Program-made: the position numbers and the translations under genes
Shown: positions 21,454 through 32,732 of the stretch, piece by piece
Position numbering within the stretch: position 1 is the stretch's first letter
Layout of the letters: each line of letters begins with the position of its first letter
The notes under the pieces: model-generated
Told to the model about the DNA's origin: nothing
The model's input: only the letters and a program-made list of their open reading frames with translations
The model's database searches: none
NCBI GenBank assembly: GCA_029747585.1
Contig: JAPEVF010000496.1
Span: forward strand, 1 to 33,551
DNA: 33,551 nt
Direction of reading: 5' to 3'
DNA from: Pleurotus djamor
Lineage: Eukaryota > Basidiomycota > Agaricomycetes > Agaricales > Pleurotaceae

Positions 21454-23300
21454 ATGCAACCATCACCATATCATCATCCCATACAGCAGCCCCAATATCT
21501 CTCACCGTTCCCCGCTGACGTACCTTTTCCTATTCCTGTCGCGCGATCTCTGCCACGAAGCTCGGTCTTACACTCAAATCTTGGATTGCCAAGCAGCCAC
21601 AGCGATGTTGGACATAAGCGATCGTCATCTTCAACCGTAATTGGGGCGCCGAACGCGTATCCTGCTGTGAGGACGCGTACAACTTCGGATGCTAGAGGAG
21701 CGCCACCGCTGGAGTATAGATATGATGTTGGAAGCTTAGTTCCCCACGCAACCCACGCAACCCACACAACGCATCACAGTCATCATCACAGTCATGGGGA
21801 ACGGGAACATAGATCAAGAACAAGAACCACGTCATCACATAGCCGTACCAGCTCAAGAGGGCCTTCGCCGTCAAGGGGTATTTCGCCATCGCGCTATCCT
21901 CGGTACAAATATCATGTCGCGGCGAGTTGGGCTGGCAAGCCTGGGAACAGGGGAGGGACGTATCCGGCGAATACTGTCATTGGTGCTTGGGTCCTTGATA
22001 CGTTGAAGAGGTACAGCTCGTCGCCTCGTCGTGCTGAAGAGCCCGGAGAGGACTTTCTATTTATCAACTCGGTGCGTGACTGCCTTCTTGCTGTCTTGAT
22101 GGTTCTTACGTTGTTCTAGTTACCCCATGATGCAGTACGTTACTCGAACGCCCATTCCGCTGCCAAGTTATCGTGTTAATGTCGGCTTAAATAGGGCCTT
22201 GCGGTGGGCATTGCAGACGGCGTTGGTGGATGGGTCAACAAAGGAGTCGATCCTGCCGTGTTCTCTCAGGCACTTATGTACTATTGCTCCAAAGTGTTTC
22301 TCGGAGAAATCGTCAAGGAGTCAGTATGGAAGAGCCATTCCCGGCTTTCGCCTCGAGATTGTATGAAGCTGGCTTATGAGGTCACAATGACAGACTCGTT
22401 CGTCAAGGCTGGTAGGTTGCTAGTGGAACTGGTTGAAGTACGCGTCTCTCATTGTTCGTCACACAGGCTCAGCAACGGTATGCTTGATCACCATGGACTC
22501 ACAGACTGGTGCCTTGAAAGCAGCCAAGTAAGCTCTCCATCCTACTTGGCCTTATATAAAGTGACCGACAAAAGATCTTAGTCTCGGAGATTCAGGCTTC
22601 ATGGTCATACGATCGGGATCAGTCGTTTTCCAAACTAGATCACAGTTCCATGGGTTCAATCATCCCAAGTCAGACCGTCCATCACTCCCTTCTCCCATAT
22701 TGGTTTGCTCACCAAAGTCTAGGCAGTTGCTCAAGAATGAGCGGGCATCGAAGCTTCAGTCGACAGACTCCCCTAGGGACGCAGACAGCTATGATATTCA
22801 GCTTCGTGACAAAGACATAGTCATCGCATATGTGAGAACCTTGTCTTGAGCCATTTTTGCCGTTCTAATTCTTCCCACAGACCGATGGATTAGTTGACAA
22901 CGTATACCTTGATGAGATTACCGAAATTTGCGGTGTTGTACTCAGGGAGGGTCGTCCCGACCGTGATCAAGCCAGAATAATAGCGGATCGAATTATTGAC
23001 TATGCGAGCCAATGTATGCGAAGCACATCGATTCTGACGCCGTTTGAACGTGAGTCGTTCCTTCAGTTGAGTTGTCTCCCTGACTGATGTCGTGATGACA
23101 GGAGAGGCAATCAAGCAAGGCGTATCCCATCGAGGAGGGGTAAGTACCCGCCACCGCCTTGCTCATTTACCCCGCTAACCTCATGAATATGAAAACAGAA
23201 AATGGACGAGTGAGTCATCATCATGTGGGTCGACCTTGCCTTCATACTGACTAGGATCTCTTGCAGCGTCACCGTCATTGTCACCATTGTTCGGCATTAG
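21454..23300 (+). CDS. PTC7: PTC7-like protein phosphatase 2C
   Basis: Nine exons: 21454-22071, 22120-22134, 22195-22411, 22467-22527, 22582-22831, 22881-23049, 23102-23139, 23199-23209 and 23267-23300; phases join to 470 residues. PP2C metal-binding motifs are seen in order: IADGVGGW (about 217-224), NLGDSGFMVIR (304-314), YTDGLVDN (387-394) and MDDVTVIVTIV (458-468). The acidic residues expected for a Mn/Mg serine/threonine phosphatase are all there. The spacing and the DGVGGW form point to the PTC7/PPTC7 branch, which in yeast and animals acts in mitochondria on coenzyme Q and other proteins. The first 200 residues are low complexity: a Pro/His start, a His/Thr block (about 94-115) and an Arg/Ser block; a targeting sequence is not obvious. 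It follows VPS45 in the same direction after 295 bp. A TATA-like ATAAATA lies about 50 nt upstream of the ATG. Confidence 0.88.
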
Positions 23301-24273
23301 CTACGCGGTTTCAGGCACGACCACCTCCAGCCTGTTGCTATCTTTATCTTCACCACGCTATCTGTTATCATCTCGGTCTTGAATCGCGCCATGTATGTCA
23401 TACCTATCTATTTTATGACGCAGAACCCTACGGTTCCCTCAATTGANTTTTTTAATGCCGTCATTTTCGCCTAGCGAGTCAGTGCTATCATAAAGTGAAT
23501 CCCATCAATCTTAGCTTCATGCCCGGCATTATCCTCGGAATTTGTGATGTCGCTGCGGCATACAGAGTGGCGTGTCTAAACAACCTTGGCTCGGTGGGCG
23601 GAGTGTCGACGCAGAAGGCTCGACTAGTTCAACTGTTCCCACCCGGTCACGTCGGTGACACTTTTCTCCTGGTATGACATCGTTCGACATCCGCTTTTGC
23701 TGACCATCTTTCTCCGCTAAGCCCTTGGACAACGGCTAATAGACTTATAAGTCTCCCATCAAGCTTCAAGTCCGCTTTTGGGTTCGCATCCTAGTTCAAC
23801 ACTTTGTTTCATCCATCCGCACCTTTCGCACAAGACATATCGAGATGTCTGCGTGTGCCCACTTGTTCCAATGTGAAATTTGCTTTGCTGCTTTCTCGGT
23901 GAAGATGTGGATTTGCTGTCAAGTATCGTAAGATGCGGGAGCAGTACTGCGATTACAAGACAGTCTGTTAGACATGTCTGGCTTCTGCACGGCGCTCTCG
24001 CCTGGCCAGGAAGCATCCACCTGTCATCATGGGTGCGGTAAGGATGCAATTATAAGTTACCTACTCCTTCTCATGTCGTCCTCCTGATCACTGTCTCACC
24101 CCAAGAGTGCAGCGACGCCCGGCTGCTCATCGAAAGTGCTCCTCCCTTCCATCATTTTGTGTGAGTACCCACATGCTCTATCGGGTGTATTCCAGTAACT
24201 ATAACGTTAGCAGTACCCCAACAATCCGTATTTATAGGGTGTCCATCTGTGTCCCAATCCCATCCGTTGAATC
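23301..24273. other. Intergenic region between PTC7 and the monooxygenase
   Basis: Open frames of 60-96 codons occur on both strands, none with a recognisable motif or a good exon chain. The left part should be the 3' untranslated region of the phosphatase gene and the right part the monooxygenase promoter. Confidence 0.5.
24229..24236 (+). promoter_or_regulatory. TATA-like element of the monooxygenase gene
   Basis: TATTTATA, 38 bp upstream of the ATG at 24274. The spacing is short for a fungal leader, so it may only be part of an AT-rich core promoter. Confidence 0.3.
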
Positions 24274-26058
24274 ATGACTCCCGCAAAATTCAAGGTTGCC
24301 ATCTGGTCTGTTTCATTCTATCGTTCTACGGCGTGACTCTGACCTTTTTGTTTCTCAGTGGAGGGGGCATAGGTGGCCTTGCTTGTGCTATCATGCTGTC
24401 GCGCTACGAAGACATCGACGTGGAGATATTCGAGGCTGCCGCCGAGTTCTCTGAAGTCGGTGCTGGTATTGGAGTCTGGCCCCGCGTCTGGCGGATCCTT
24501 GAGAAGTTTGGACTCGCAGAAGACTTCGCAAAGGTGACTGCACTCAAGCCAACGTATGAAGATTGTGCGTACTCTCACTTTCCCCTCCTCGGCTACTCGA
24601 ACTCAATGCGTCTTGTTTAGCGGACGCATTTACATTTAGAAAGAGTGACCAGCCACAGGGCGTTGATTTTTACAAGCTCGTTACTAAAGGTGGGTCGAAA
24701 ATTAAATGGTGTGCCCAATTTCATGAATAATGTTCCCCGCCATTCGTGTAGGCAGCTTCTTGCGATACCACAGACCGGACGTCCTACAGGTCCTTGTCGA
24801 CCACCTCCCAAAACGCTACCCCATCCACTACTCCACACGCCTAGATTCTTATCGACAAGGTGCCTCAGGGAAAGTGCACCTCCTCTTTACCGATGGATCT
24901 AGAGGGGAGTGTGATCTCCTGATTGGGTCCGACGGTATCAAGTCTGCTGTTCGTCGGTCGATGCTCACGCAGAAAGCCAATGATGCCAGGGCTCTCGGGG
25001 AAACAGGCAAGGCCAGGGAGATTATGGAGAGCATTGAACCGACGTGGACAGGTATTGTTGCGTACAGGGCGCTGGTACCTAGCGCACGGTTGAAGGCGTT
25101 CAAAGATGCTCACCCAGAGCAAGACATTCGAGTACCAGAGGAGAATTCCATTCCAAGGATGGTATGTCGTTGGCCCGAGTTTCAAAACGTGGGCTGATGT
25201 GTGACGGTCTACTTTGCAGTATATGGGACAGAACGTGGTAAGTCGATATTGCAGTGGTGGAAGAGCTGTTTGATTGATTGTCATCTTGCTAGAACGTCGT
25301 GGTATATCCGATCTCATCAGGTCGGCTGATCAATGTCGGGGCATTTCATGCCAAGGAAGAACTTGCGGGGACACAGTTTCCAGGTGCTTGGGTCGAAAGT
25401 GTGGAGACAGAAGAACTTTTGCAAGTCCACGCACATTGGGAACCTGAGTTACAAGCAATCTTGAAGGTCAGACATTATCAGCATGCTTATGAATGACCAA
25501 CTGAGCTGTACCTGTTTAGTGCGTACGGAATCCCTCACGATGGGCGGTCCATGCTTCCAAGCCACTGCCTACGTGGGTCGCAGGAAACGTAGCGCTTCTG
25601 GGGGATGCGGTAAGTGGGTTGGGTGAGTATATGAACTTCGGGGAACTTAATGACTTTTCTAGGCACACGCAATGTCCCCGCAACAAGCCTCGGGCGCTGG
25701 ACAAGCAATCGAGGTAAGCGTCCAGCCGAGCTTCTTCTGTCGGACGCTTTCTGAACAGCCCAATCAGGATGCGTACGTTCTTTGCAGCCTCCTCGGGCAT
25801 CAATTAACCACGGTGAAAACGATATCTCGAGCACTCCAGATATATGATGAAATCCGCCGCCCTATTGCCATGGAAGTCGCAGAGCGGTCTTTAATTAACG
25901 GACGGCTCTTTGGTTTGCAGCTACCCGGATTTAATGCCGACAAAGAGCCCGAAAGACTGACTGAGGTCGGCGAGGCAATCAAAGCTAATTGGAGATGGGC
26001 ATGGTCCACTACAGCCGAAGCTCCTTTGCTAGAGGCCTTGAGGAGATTGGAGGGATAG
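24274..26058 (+). CDS. FAD-dependent monooxygenase, salicylate hydroxylase type
   Basis: Nine exons: 24274-24305, 24359-24564, 24621-24689, 24752-25161, 25220-25237, 25293-25466, 25520-25609, 25663-25713 and 25768-26058, giving 446 residues, a usual length for the family. Motifs: the dinucleotide-binding VAICGGGIGGL (8-18), the conserved Arg in SFLRYHRPDVL, the DG motif LLIGSDGIKSAVRR (158-171) and the GD motif LLGDAAHAMSPQQASGAG (329-346). This is the PHBH-like class that hydroxylates aromatic acids with NAD(P)H and O2; salicylate-like substrates are typical but the substrate here is unknown. No signal peptide or membrane segment, so probably cytosolic. Exon 5 has only 18 nt (YMGQNV). A partial copy of exons 7/8 and intron 8 lies at 28781-28954. 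The gene converges on the P-loop gene. Confidence 0.9.
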
Positions 26059-26471
26059 ACAGCGATTTTATAGGGGAGTAACATCCATGTATCTCTTGTA
26101 ATTTAATCTTATGGTGTTTATAGGCAGTCTCACGGAGATCTAAGCAGGACCCCGGGGAAATGTGATTTAGCTTGAGCCGGACCCATTTGTCCAAGAGGAG
26201 AACGAATTTATTGAGAATGTCGATCCCATACGACGGGCTGTTACATAAATGGCATGCAAATGACTATCAAAACGACCTGGGTGAGAAGCATCTCCCTGGC
26301 AGATGTCAAGATTATTTCGTAGTGGAGGAAAAGCGAAGTCCCAAAATGACCTGAAGAAGCAAAAATGGGTTGAAATCATCTTTTTGTACTTGTTTTGTAC
26401 ATATAAGTATTAATACAGCCTGCAGTAACTATATATTTCAGTGTCTTTCCAGAGCTCCCCTTGCGAGCTCG
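26059..26471. other. Spacer between two convergent genes
   Basis: No coding frame of note; it should contain both 3' ends. AT-rich parts at about 26080-26120 and 26380-26440 could hold polyadenylation signals, but none is clear. Confidence 0.5.
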
Positions 26472-28524
26472 TCAAACTTGCCTCAACACGCCGTGGTTTG
26501 GAATCATCGTGGGGTACATGTGCTCAGGTACTCCTAATGTTGGAACTGTATGGTGCTGATAGCCTCCCATGGGCCGAGGTGGCGGAAATTGGGGCTGAGC
26601 TGGTGGGAGGTACATCCGGTTCGGGGGAGGTACTGCAGAGAGGTAGGCATCCAGGTCGGATGTGAGAATATAGACGACTCACCGGAGACAAAGCGTTCAA
26701 AATCGTAGACCCAGCTGAGATATATGTTATTCCATACTTCTGTATCTTGAGGTTCAAGGATATTCAGATATACGTGTCGTTGAGTGGAAACAATGATGAC
26801 GGTCATGGTAGTCAGGGGAGGATAATATGCACGCAACTGGGCTAACCCTAGGCGGGCGGCCGGATGACCCGCGGGCTCTGGGGGAGACAAAATTTGGAAG
26901 ACGAAGAGATGAGCGGAGGTATGATTGTAGACGAAGCTGCTGAATGAGGCTTCAGCGGGGTCAGCTGGACGGTAGTATGCTGAGTTCAGGGCGAAGGTTT
27001 CATCCTCGAAGTCCTTTGCCCGAAACCAGACGACCTTCATAACGCGATGGCGGGCGACGGCCTGAAAAACATGGGAAGGCGGCCCAGGCGAGATAAGCAA
27101 TTCAGGAACTACTAGTGTGTGAGTAGCTGGGGTGGCTCCCAAATTGGCGACAAGGCAACGATGCGATGGATTTGGAGCCGTCTTGGGTGGACAGAAGGCC
27201 CATAGAGGCCAGGGGTTGGAGTGGAGGAGCTCGTGAAGGAGACCTTGTAGCATGGGTCCAGAAGCTAAGTTGCCCGTGGTGACTTTCGCGATGAGGCGGA
27301 AGAATCGAGATTGAGTGTGAAAGTCAACTTCGCGTAATCTTTGTATCATCAGCTGCGCAACGAAGGAAGTGGATATGCTGAGGCGAAAAGCGTCCCTCCT
27401 CAGTTCAGGGGTTACGAGGAATATTCGGTGCACGAGATCCAATTCCGAGTGGGAAAAGGCTGACCCACTGAATATGACGTTTTCGATGAGGTCGAGAGTG
27501 GTGCTTGTCATGGAGGAGATTATGTTCTTCACATGTTCGAGGTAGAAATACTGGATGTCTTCATCTGAGATAAGAACCACATTCGTAATACAGGGCCCCA
27601 AAAGGCCATACGTAGCGGTTGCGAAAGAAAGTGGGGTGTTGCGGAGACGAGCGCTAAGGAATGTGTGAGCAAACCAAGGTGCAAACAATGAACTCGGACA
27701 TACCAAACGAGGGCTTCGCTGAGAGAGGGTGGCGTAATGATGTACGTTGAGACTGGCCTGGAGCTCCGGAGGTGACCTTTCAGGGAGGACTGGAATGGTA
27801 ACGGGTACGAAGCGGCCTCTACAACAAAGACGCGATGCACCTTAGGCCAATAACGTGGTGGCGTGTAGGGTTGGGTGTCGAGAAGCCAGAAGGTGTGGCA
27901 AGTAGATTCAAGTCGGGTGATTTGAAAAGCAACCCTAAGTGGCAACCAGTAGACACCACTTTGGCAGATAAAGCCAACAACCTCGTGGTTATCTTGGTAG
28001 AAAAAGGGAATTTGATGTCGCAGTAGTATAATGGAGAAGTAGAGGAGGAAAGTTGATTTTCCTAGACGGATGAGGTGAGTATCTGAGATGAGCGGCTTGC
28101 AAGAGTGGAAGTTACCAGTGCCAGGAGAACCTTGAATTGTGATACCACCGCAGTCACGTAGAGGAGTGCGCAATGCCTGGACGTCGTCGTCAGATAGGGA
28201 GAGTACATCTCCTGATTCAGAGGTTGCTTCTTCTGGTGTAGGAGCGTGCAATGGTGCTGGTGACCAAGTACCACGTCGCATACTGATGATGGCTTGTACA
28301 AGCAACTTATACTCGGGGCGAACGAGGATGGTGTGAGGAATTGCGAAATTGGCGAAGGCAGAGACATCAAGGGTTGGATAACCGTCCACGAAAGTGACCG
28401 CAGGGGACTGACCCCATAGTTTGGCTATATCACCATCACTATCGGGGGTCCACGAAGTATCTGGGACTTGCTTCGCGATGAGTGCCTCGACACTCTCAAC
28501 CAACGCCTGGAACGACGAGGACAT
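26472..28524 (-). CDS. P-loop NTPase, Crinkler/RHS-like, with a Pro-rich tail
   Basis: Four exons on the minus strand: 28524-28116, 28061-27704, 27653-26683 and 26632-26472; introns are 54, 50 and 50 nt and the phases join to 632 residues. A Walker A motif GSPGTGKST lies at about 132-140, split by intron 1 inside the last Gly codon. The pattern after it (FLLYFSIILLRHQIPFF, then FWLLDTQPYTPP, then RVFVVEAASYP) resembles the NTPase part of Crinkler-like and RHS-type proteins that are expanded in basidiomycetes; Asp 198 in FWLLD could be Walker B. The last exon gives a Pro/Gln/Tyr-rich tail (VPPPNRMYLPPAQPQFPPPR) ending RQV. Without intron 3 the frame would close sooner with a less plausible tail. 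An ATG 48 nt upstream (28572) is in frame, but the TATA-like element favours 28524. No signal peptide. The family call is moderate and the function unknown. Confidence 0.65.
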
Positions 28525-28590
28525 GGCAATTAATGCACAACGCCGACTCCTGAAGGACAGATAAGCCGCCACCTTTTCCCACCTCCCCCC

Positions 28591-28598
28591 TAAATATA
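28591..28598 (-). promoter_or_regulatory. TATA-like element of the P-loop gene
   Basis: The + strand TAAATATA reads TATATTTA on the minus strand, 67 nt upstream of the ATG at 28524 but only about 19 nt from the alternative ATG at 28572. This spacing is the reason to prefer the downstream start. Confidence 0.35.
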
Positions 28599-28780
28599 TC
28601 GCTCTTTAGCTTGGCTCCCCGCAACACCGACACTTTCTTCGTCGCTGACGACGACGACCACACTTATCGGGCAGCAGAATTATCGCTTATCCCTGGCAAA
28701 ATTCACTTGAGATCAGATTCGAGTAAATTGGATGAACGGTACTTACCATTACTTTTACCGGGCAATGAGAGAGATTCCAA

Positions 28781-28954
28781 TGAGTATACAAACTCTGGGA
28801 GACTCAAGTTTCAACCGCCTTCCTATGTAGGCGCACGCCATGTCCCCGCAAACCTCAGGCGCTGGAGCCTGGACAAGCCATCATGCATCAAGCATCAAGG
28901 TAAGCGTCCAGCCGAGCTTCTTTTGTCGGATCCATTCTGAACAGCCCAATCAGG
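28781..28954 (+). pseudogene. Broken duplicate of a monooxygenase exon-intron unit
   Basis: The segment matches the monooxygenase gene at about 25624-25768: end of intron 7, exon 8 and all of intron 8. The last 57 bp (28898-28954 against 25712-25768) differ at 4 positions by eye, and both intron ends are kept (AGGTAAGCG and CAATCAGG). The exon part has lost a base and gained about 20 bp, so it cannot code for the GD motif. To the right the match stops at the intron end; to the left it fades beyond TGAGTATA. It is on the same strand as the parent gene, with the P-loop gene between the two. Confidence 0.85.
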
Positions 28955-29887
28955 CTCTAGAAAACTGACTTTTCCGCTTTTGGGTGAGGTGCGTGCCAGG
29001 GTTGGTTCGGGTCTGGGGTCTGTGAAGGGATACATTGGGTACGAAATCGTGTCTCGGCTATCTCGGAGTAAAATGTGAACGATCCCCGTCGATTTGCTGG
29101 CTATTTGGGCATCTTTCGGTTACCTTTTGGGTAGACTCTCTGAACGAAATTAGCAGGCGCTTAGTCACTCCACGATCCTGGCCAACCAGCGCTTCGGACT
29201 TGTAAGAAATTTTCACGTCCTCCACCCATCCACTGTTTTCCACAACCCGCCGACCTCGTGCAGTTCGTCCACTACGACAACGGCCACGACGAGCTACCAC
29301 CCACCCTATAGCTGCTGTGCTGTCCTCCTTGGAAGCCATCGCGCATGGTTCAACGGTTGAAAATGCTGCTCCCAGGTCTTTCCGGTGCCATCCGTGTTAA
29401 AATGCCTCGGGTCAACACATGTTTCCTTCCTTGCGACTCCCTGTCCTACCTACCCTCCCGAACAGCCGCACAAATCTCCTCGCCAACGGCACAGTGTTCC
29501 ATTAGTACGGCCCAGACATCCAAACCCAATATTGCACAATCTACTCGCCTATTCGGTGAAGTCGCCCGAGTCCCCCCACTCCTTGACGTCCTTCCTGGAT
29601 TGTCCGCGGCATATTCCTTCCAAATTCCTTCCCTGCTTACTACATTCATTGCATAGTAGAGTAGTCGATGTTTCGTAGAATTAAAATAAATTGAGCTTTT
29701 TTATCTATTTTCGTGTGGTCCAATCGCAACCGTGTGCGTGGGTCAACTATAGGTCCTTATTTGGGTACGTCTCAAGTGGCCAATCCTTGGTCAATCTCTG
29801 GGTACGAAACGGGCCCATTCAGGGCACTAAATCGTGATTTTTACCCAAAGTGTGACTTGGCGGTTTTCTAGAGCGTCAGGGTCGCGA
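28955..29887. other. Intergenic region with unassigned open frames
   Basis: A minus-strand frame at 29058-29339 (93 codons, Arg-rich, starts MASKEDSTAA) and a + strand frame at 29345-29656 are open but show no motif I recognise. They may be relics or chance. An AT-rich part at about 29670-29710 follows. Confidence 0.35.
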
Positions 29888-30277
29888 TCATCCAGAATGT
29901 TCTCCTATCCTCACCAAGTCGGTGACATACCATTCACTCTCACTCTCGCCCTCATCCTGCTCCATCAGCCTCAACAATCCCAGCATCTCCTCCTCTTCCT
30001 CGGCACATACTAAATACTTTGGGACGCGAACTCCCTTTAATGGCGCGTACTGTACAACTAGTTCAGGAAGCTTGAGATTCATCATCCGTGATGTCAACTG
30101 CGACGAGTGGTGGTGTTGGTGGGCGAGGTTTGCTCGCTATACGTAACTTCTTGATCGCAACACTTCAGCAACTCTGAAGATTTTATCGGTAGAAGCTTGC
30201 TCCTGGATAAAATGGGCGAACGTTTTAGCCTCTAGCTCATAACGATATGTCTTAGGAAAGCATTCGAAGGTACGTGC
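29888..30277 (-). CDS. Unidentified small gene or gene fragment, two exons
   Basis: Two minus-strand blocks, 30277-30143 (45 codons) and 30097-29888 (69 codons and TGA), are in one frame, interrupted by a single TAG that lies inside a 45-nt segment with GTATAG..CGCAG ends. Removing it as an intron gives a coding-like peptide: KTYRYELEAKTFAHFIQE, VAEVLRSRSY, LKLPELVVQYAPLKG, an E5 run and ESESEWYVTDLVRIGEHSG. Upstream, a CAG acceptor stands at 30280-30278 but no start exon is clear, and that area is already the HET gene leader. I do not recognise the family. It may be the 3' end of a gene truncated by rearrangement, or a small real gene with a missed first exon. Confidence 0.4.
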
Positions 30278-30498
30278 CTGCCTTCACGCTTTGTACCTGT
30301 TCGTTCAACCCTTTCTCAAGAATTCAATCTCATGTTCAAACGTTCATGCACATGACCTACTTTCCGGGCGAGGGGCTTACCTTGAAGACACTTTCAGTTT
30401 TATCCTATATACGGCTAAACGACCCAAATGTTTCCCCAAATCGCGATATATCGATTGCACTTCAACGTTTCAACCTCGTGCCAACACTCCCCTCCATC

Positions 30499-32732
30499 AT
30501 GTCCCCTCCTCACGCCTGTCGCGAAAATGGCCCTCTCACCCATGAATCATGGAAGAGCTTATTAGCAGGCGACGAGGTCCTCTACATCACGACTTGGGAT
30601 GCCTTACAAATAGGAAAGAACGAACATCATTGCGGAATCTGCGAGGTTTTGCTCGATACTCGGGAAGTCTACGATGTGCAACCTCGAGTCACGTTTTTTC
30701 TCCAGCTTCGGCCTGACAACTTCATGCGCGCCCGGTTGTCGATCGTCAAAGGTGAGATTACATCCAAATACTACACGCTTTACACCGCCGAAGGTAAGCT
30801 TTCGGGTTCTTGAAGCTTGTAACTATTTTTGAAACCATCCGATACTCAGATGATCCCTCGGCGGATGACATCACGGGCAGGCCTCCGCAGTCAAAACTAG
30901 GCTTGGAGGACGCTTGTCGCCTTTCGTTGGAACGGATAAAGGACTGTCTCTCGAATCACGACGAAATCTGTCCCAAACCTAAACCCGTACCCTTGCCTAC
31001 CCGTGTCATCAATTGCTCAGACCCTACAAGGCCCCATCTAGCCGTAACTAGTGGCATAGTCTCGTCGTATCTTGCGCTGAGCTATGTATGGGGCCCACAG
31101 ACCGCTCATCTCACCCTCAAATCCAACATCGACAAGTACTTTTCCCACATCGAGCCCACCCTCATCCCTCAGACCATTCGCGACGTTATACATTTCACTC
31201 ATGGCTTAGGGCAGAAGTATCTGTGGGTGGATGCCTTCTGCATCATCCAAGACTCTGCCGAAGACAAAGACAACGAACTCGTTCGCATGGGGCAGATCTA
31301 TCGAGATGCCTACCTTACCCTTGTTGCTTCTCGATCCGCACATTCTGAAGCAGGTATCCCTTTCCAATTTCTCGTCCCCGAATACTACGGTCGGCATCCC
31401 AAGTTCACCGTCCCTTATGAAGATGGTCGCACGGCCACCATATCCATTCACACCGAGAACATCGGCTCCTCTGAACAAGCACAACCCGAACCTGTAGACG
31501 GCCGAGGATGGTGTTTTCAAGAGTCCTTCCTCTCCCCTCGCAAACTCGTGTTCACATCCAGGTTCCTGGAATATCAGTGCCAACACCATGTTATCCCCGT
31601 TAACAACGCCATCAAACTCGGATTCACCGCTCCACATACCAGTGCATTCAAACTCCCTGCTGACAGCGATGTTACGGATGTCTCGACCTGGACGTCGCAA
31701 GATTGGGAAACTTTAGAAGAAGATTGGATCAATGCGGTTTCCAGCTACACACATCGCGCGCTTTCTTGGCCGTCCGATAAGTTGGTAGCTTTCGCTGGTG
31801 TGGCAGAACGATTTCATCAGCTTTGGGGTGAGCGGTCTGGACGATACATCGCGGGCTTGTGGGAAACCTCCCTCGTGAGTGGACTGCTGTGGTATCGCAG
31901 CGCGTGGAGGAAGGACATGATGGATTCCTTGGATATGGGAGATGCGTGGGCTGAGGATCCTTTACGTCCCCGTGTGGAGGAGTACATCGCCCCTTCATGG
32001 TCCTGGGCTTCGGTTCAAGGTCACGTCCAAGTCAAGCGTCCAACGACAAGGCTTACGACGCGGCTCAGTGTCTGCGAGGTCCTGCAATGCGATTTCAGCC
32101 TGCGTGATCCGAGGCAATCTTACGGACAAGTCACCTCTGGGAAATTGAAACTTCAGGCAATGCTCATGATGACCGGTCCGGTTTTCTTGTGCAGGTGTTT
32201 GGAAGAGACCACGGTGGACCTGTATAAACCTACGGAGGAGCTTCGGAGGCTCATGGAATCGCTGTCGGACTCTGAAGAGTGTGTTATCGTTACTACCAAA
32301 GCGGAGCCACTGCCTGTGTATGATGATGACGACGGGCTTGTTGACGATGATATTATCCTTGATGAAGCACCAACCCAGGAGGAGCCTATATCAGTCCGCC
32401 GAGACGATGCTCTCGCTCTATCACACATCATCATACCAGTGGATCGACACGATATCAACCCGACACTCCTTAAGCATCTGGGCCATCTGAAGGTTGCTTT
32501 TGATACAACGGAAGTCATACCACCTGCGAAGCAATCGTATATTATCCTACGGGATAATGGGAAAGATACCTTTTGGGAAGGTATGATCGTGACACAGACA
32601 GAGGAGGAAGGGGGCGGGAGCTATCGACGGGTAGGGTATTGGAGTCTTTCAGTGTCTTGGAGGGATTACACGGTTGCCTCACCGCGGCTGGATTCGAGCT
32701 CGTTGGAAAAGATCACATTGGATCTGGTATAG
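30499..32732 (+). CDS. HET-domain protein (heterokaryon incompatibility)
   Basis: Two exons, 30499-30793 and 30850-32732, with a 56-nt GT..AG intron, give 725 residues. The HET domain is clear: YLALSYVWG at 172-180, LIPQTIRDVIHFTHGLG, then YLWVDAFCIIQD at 222-233, MGQIYRDAYLTLVAS, and RGWCFQESFLSPR at 317-329. HET proteins trigger cell death after fusion of unlike hyphae in ascomycetes; in basidiomycetes the family is large and its role mostly unproven. Residues 1-170 hold the usual basidiomycete lead region without a known domain. The C-terminal third has an acidic stretch (YDDDDGLVDDDIILDEA). ATG 30499 has A at -3 and opens MSPPHA; an open frame continues upstream to 30274 but reads unlike a protein. 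No membrane segment is seen. Confidence 0.88.

Noticed and set aside
28611..28940. Open frame of 109 codons overlapping the monooxygenase copy
   Set aside because: It has no ATG at its start and runs through the duplicated exon and intron in a frame unrelated to the monooxygenase.
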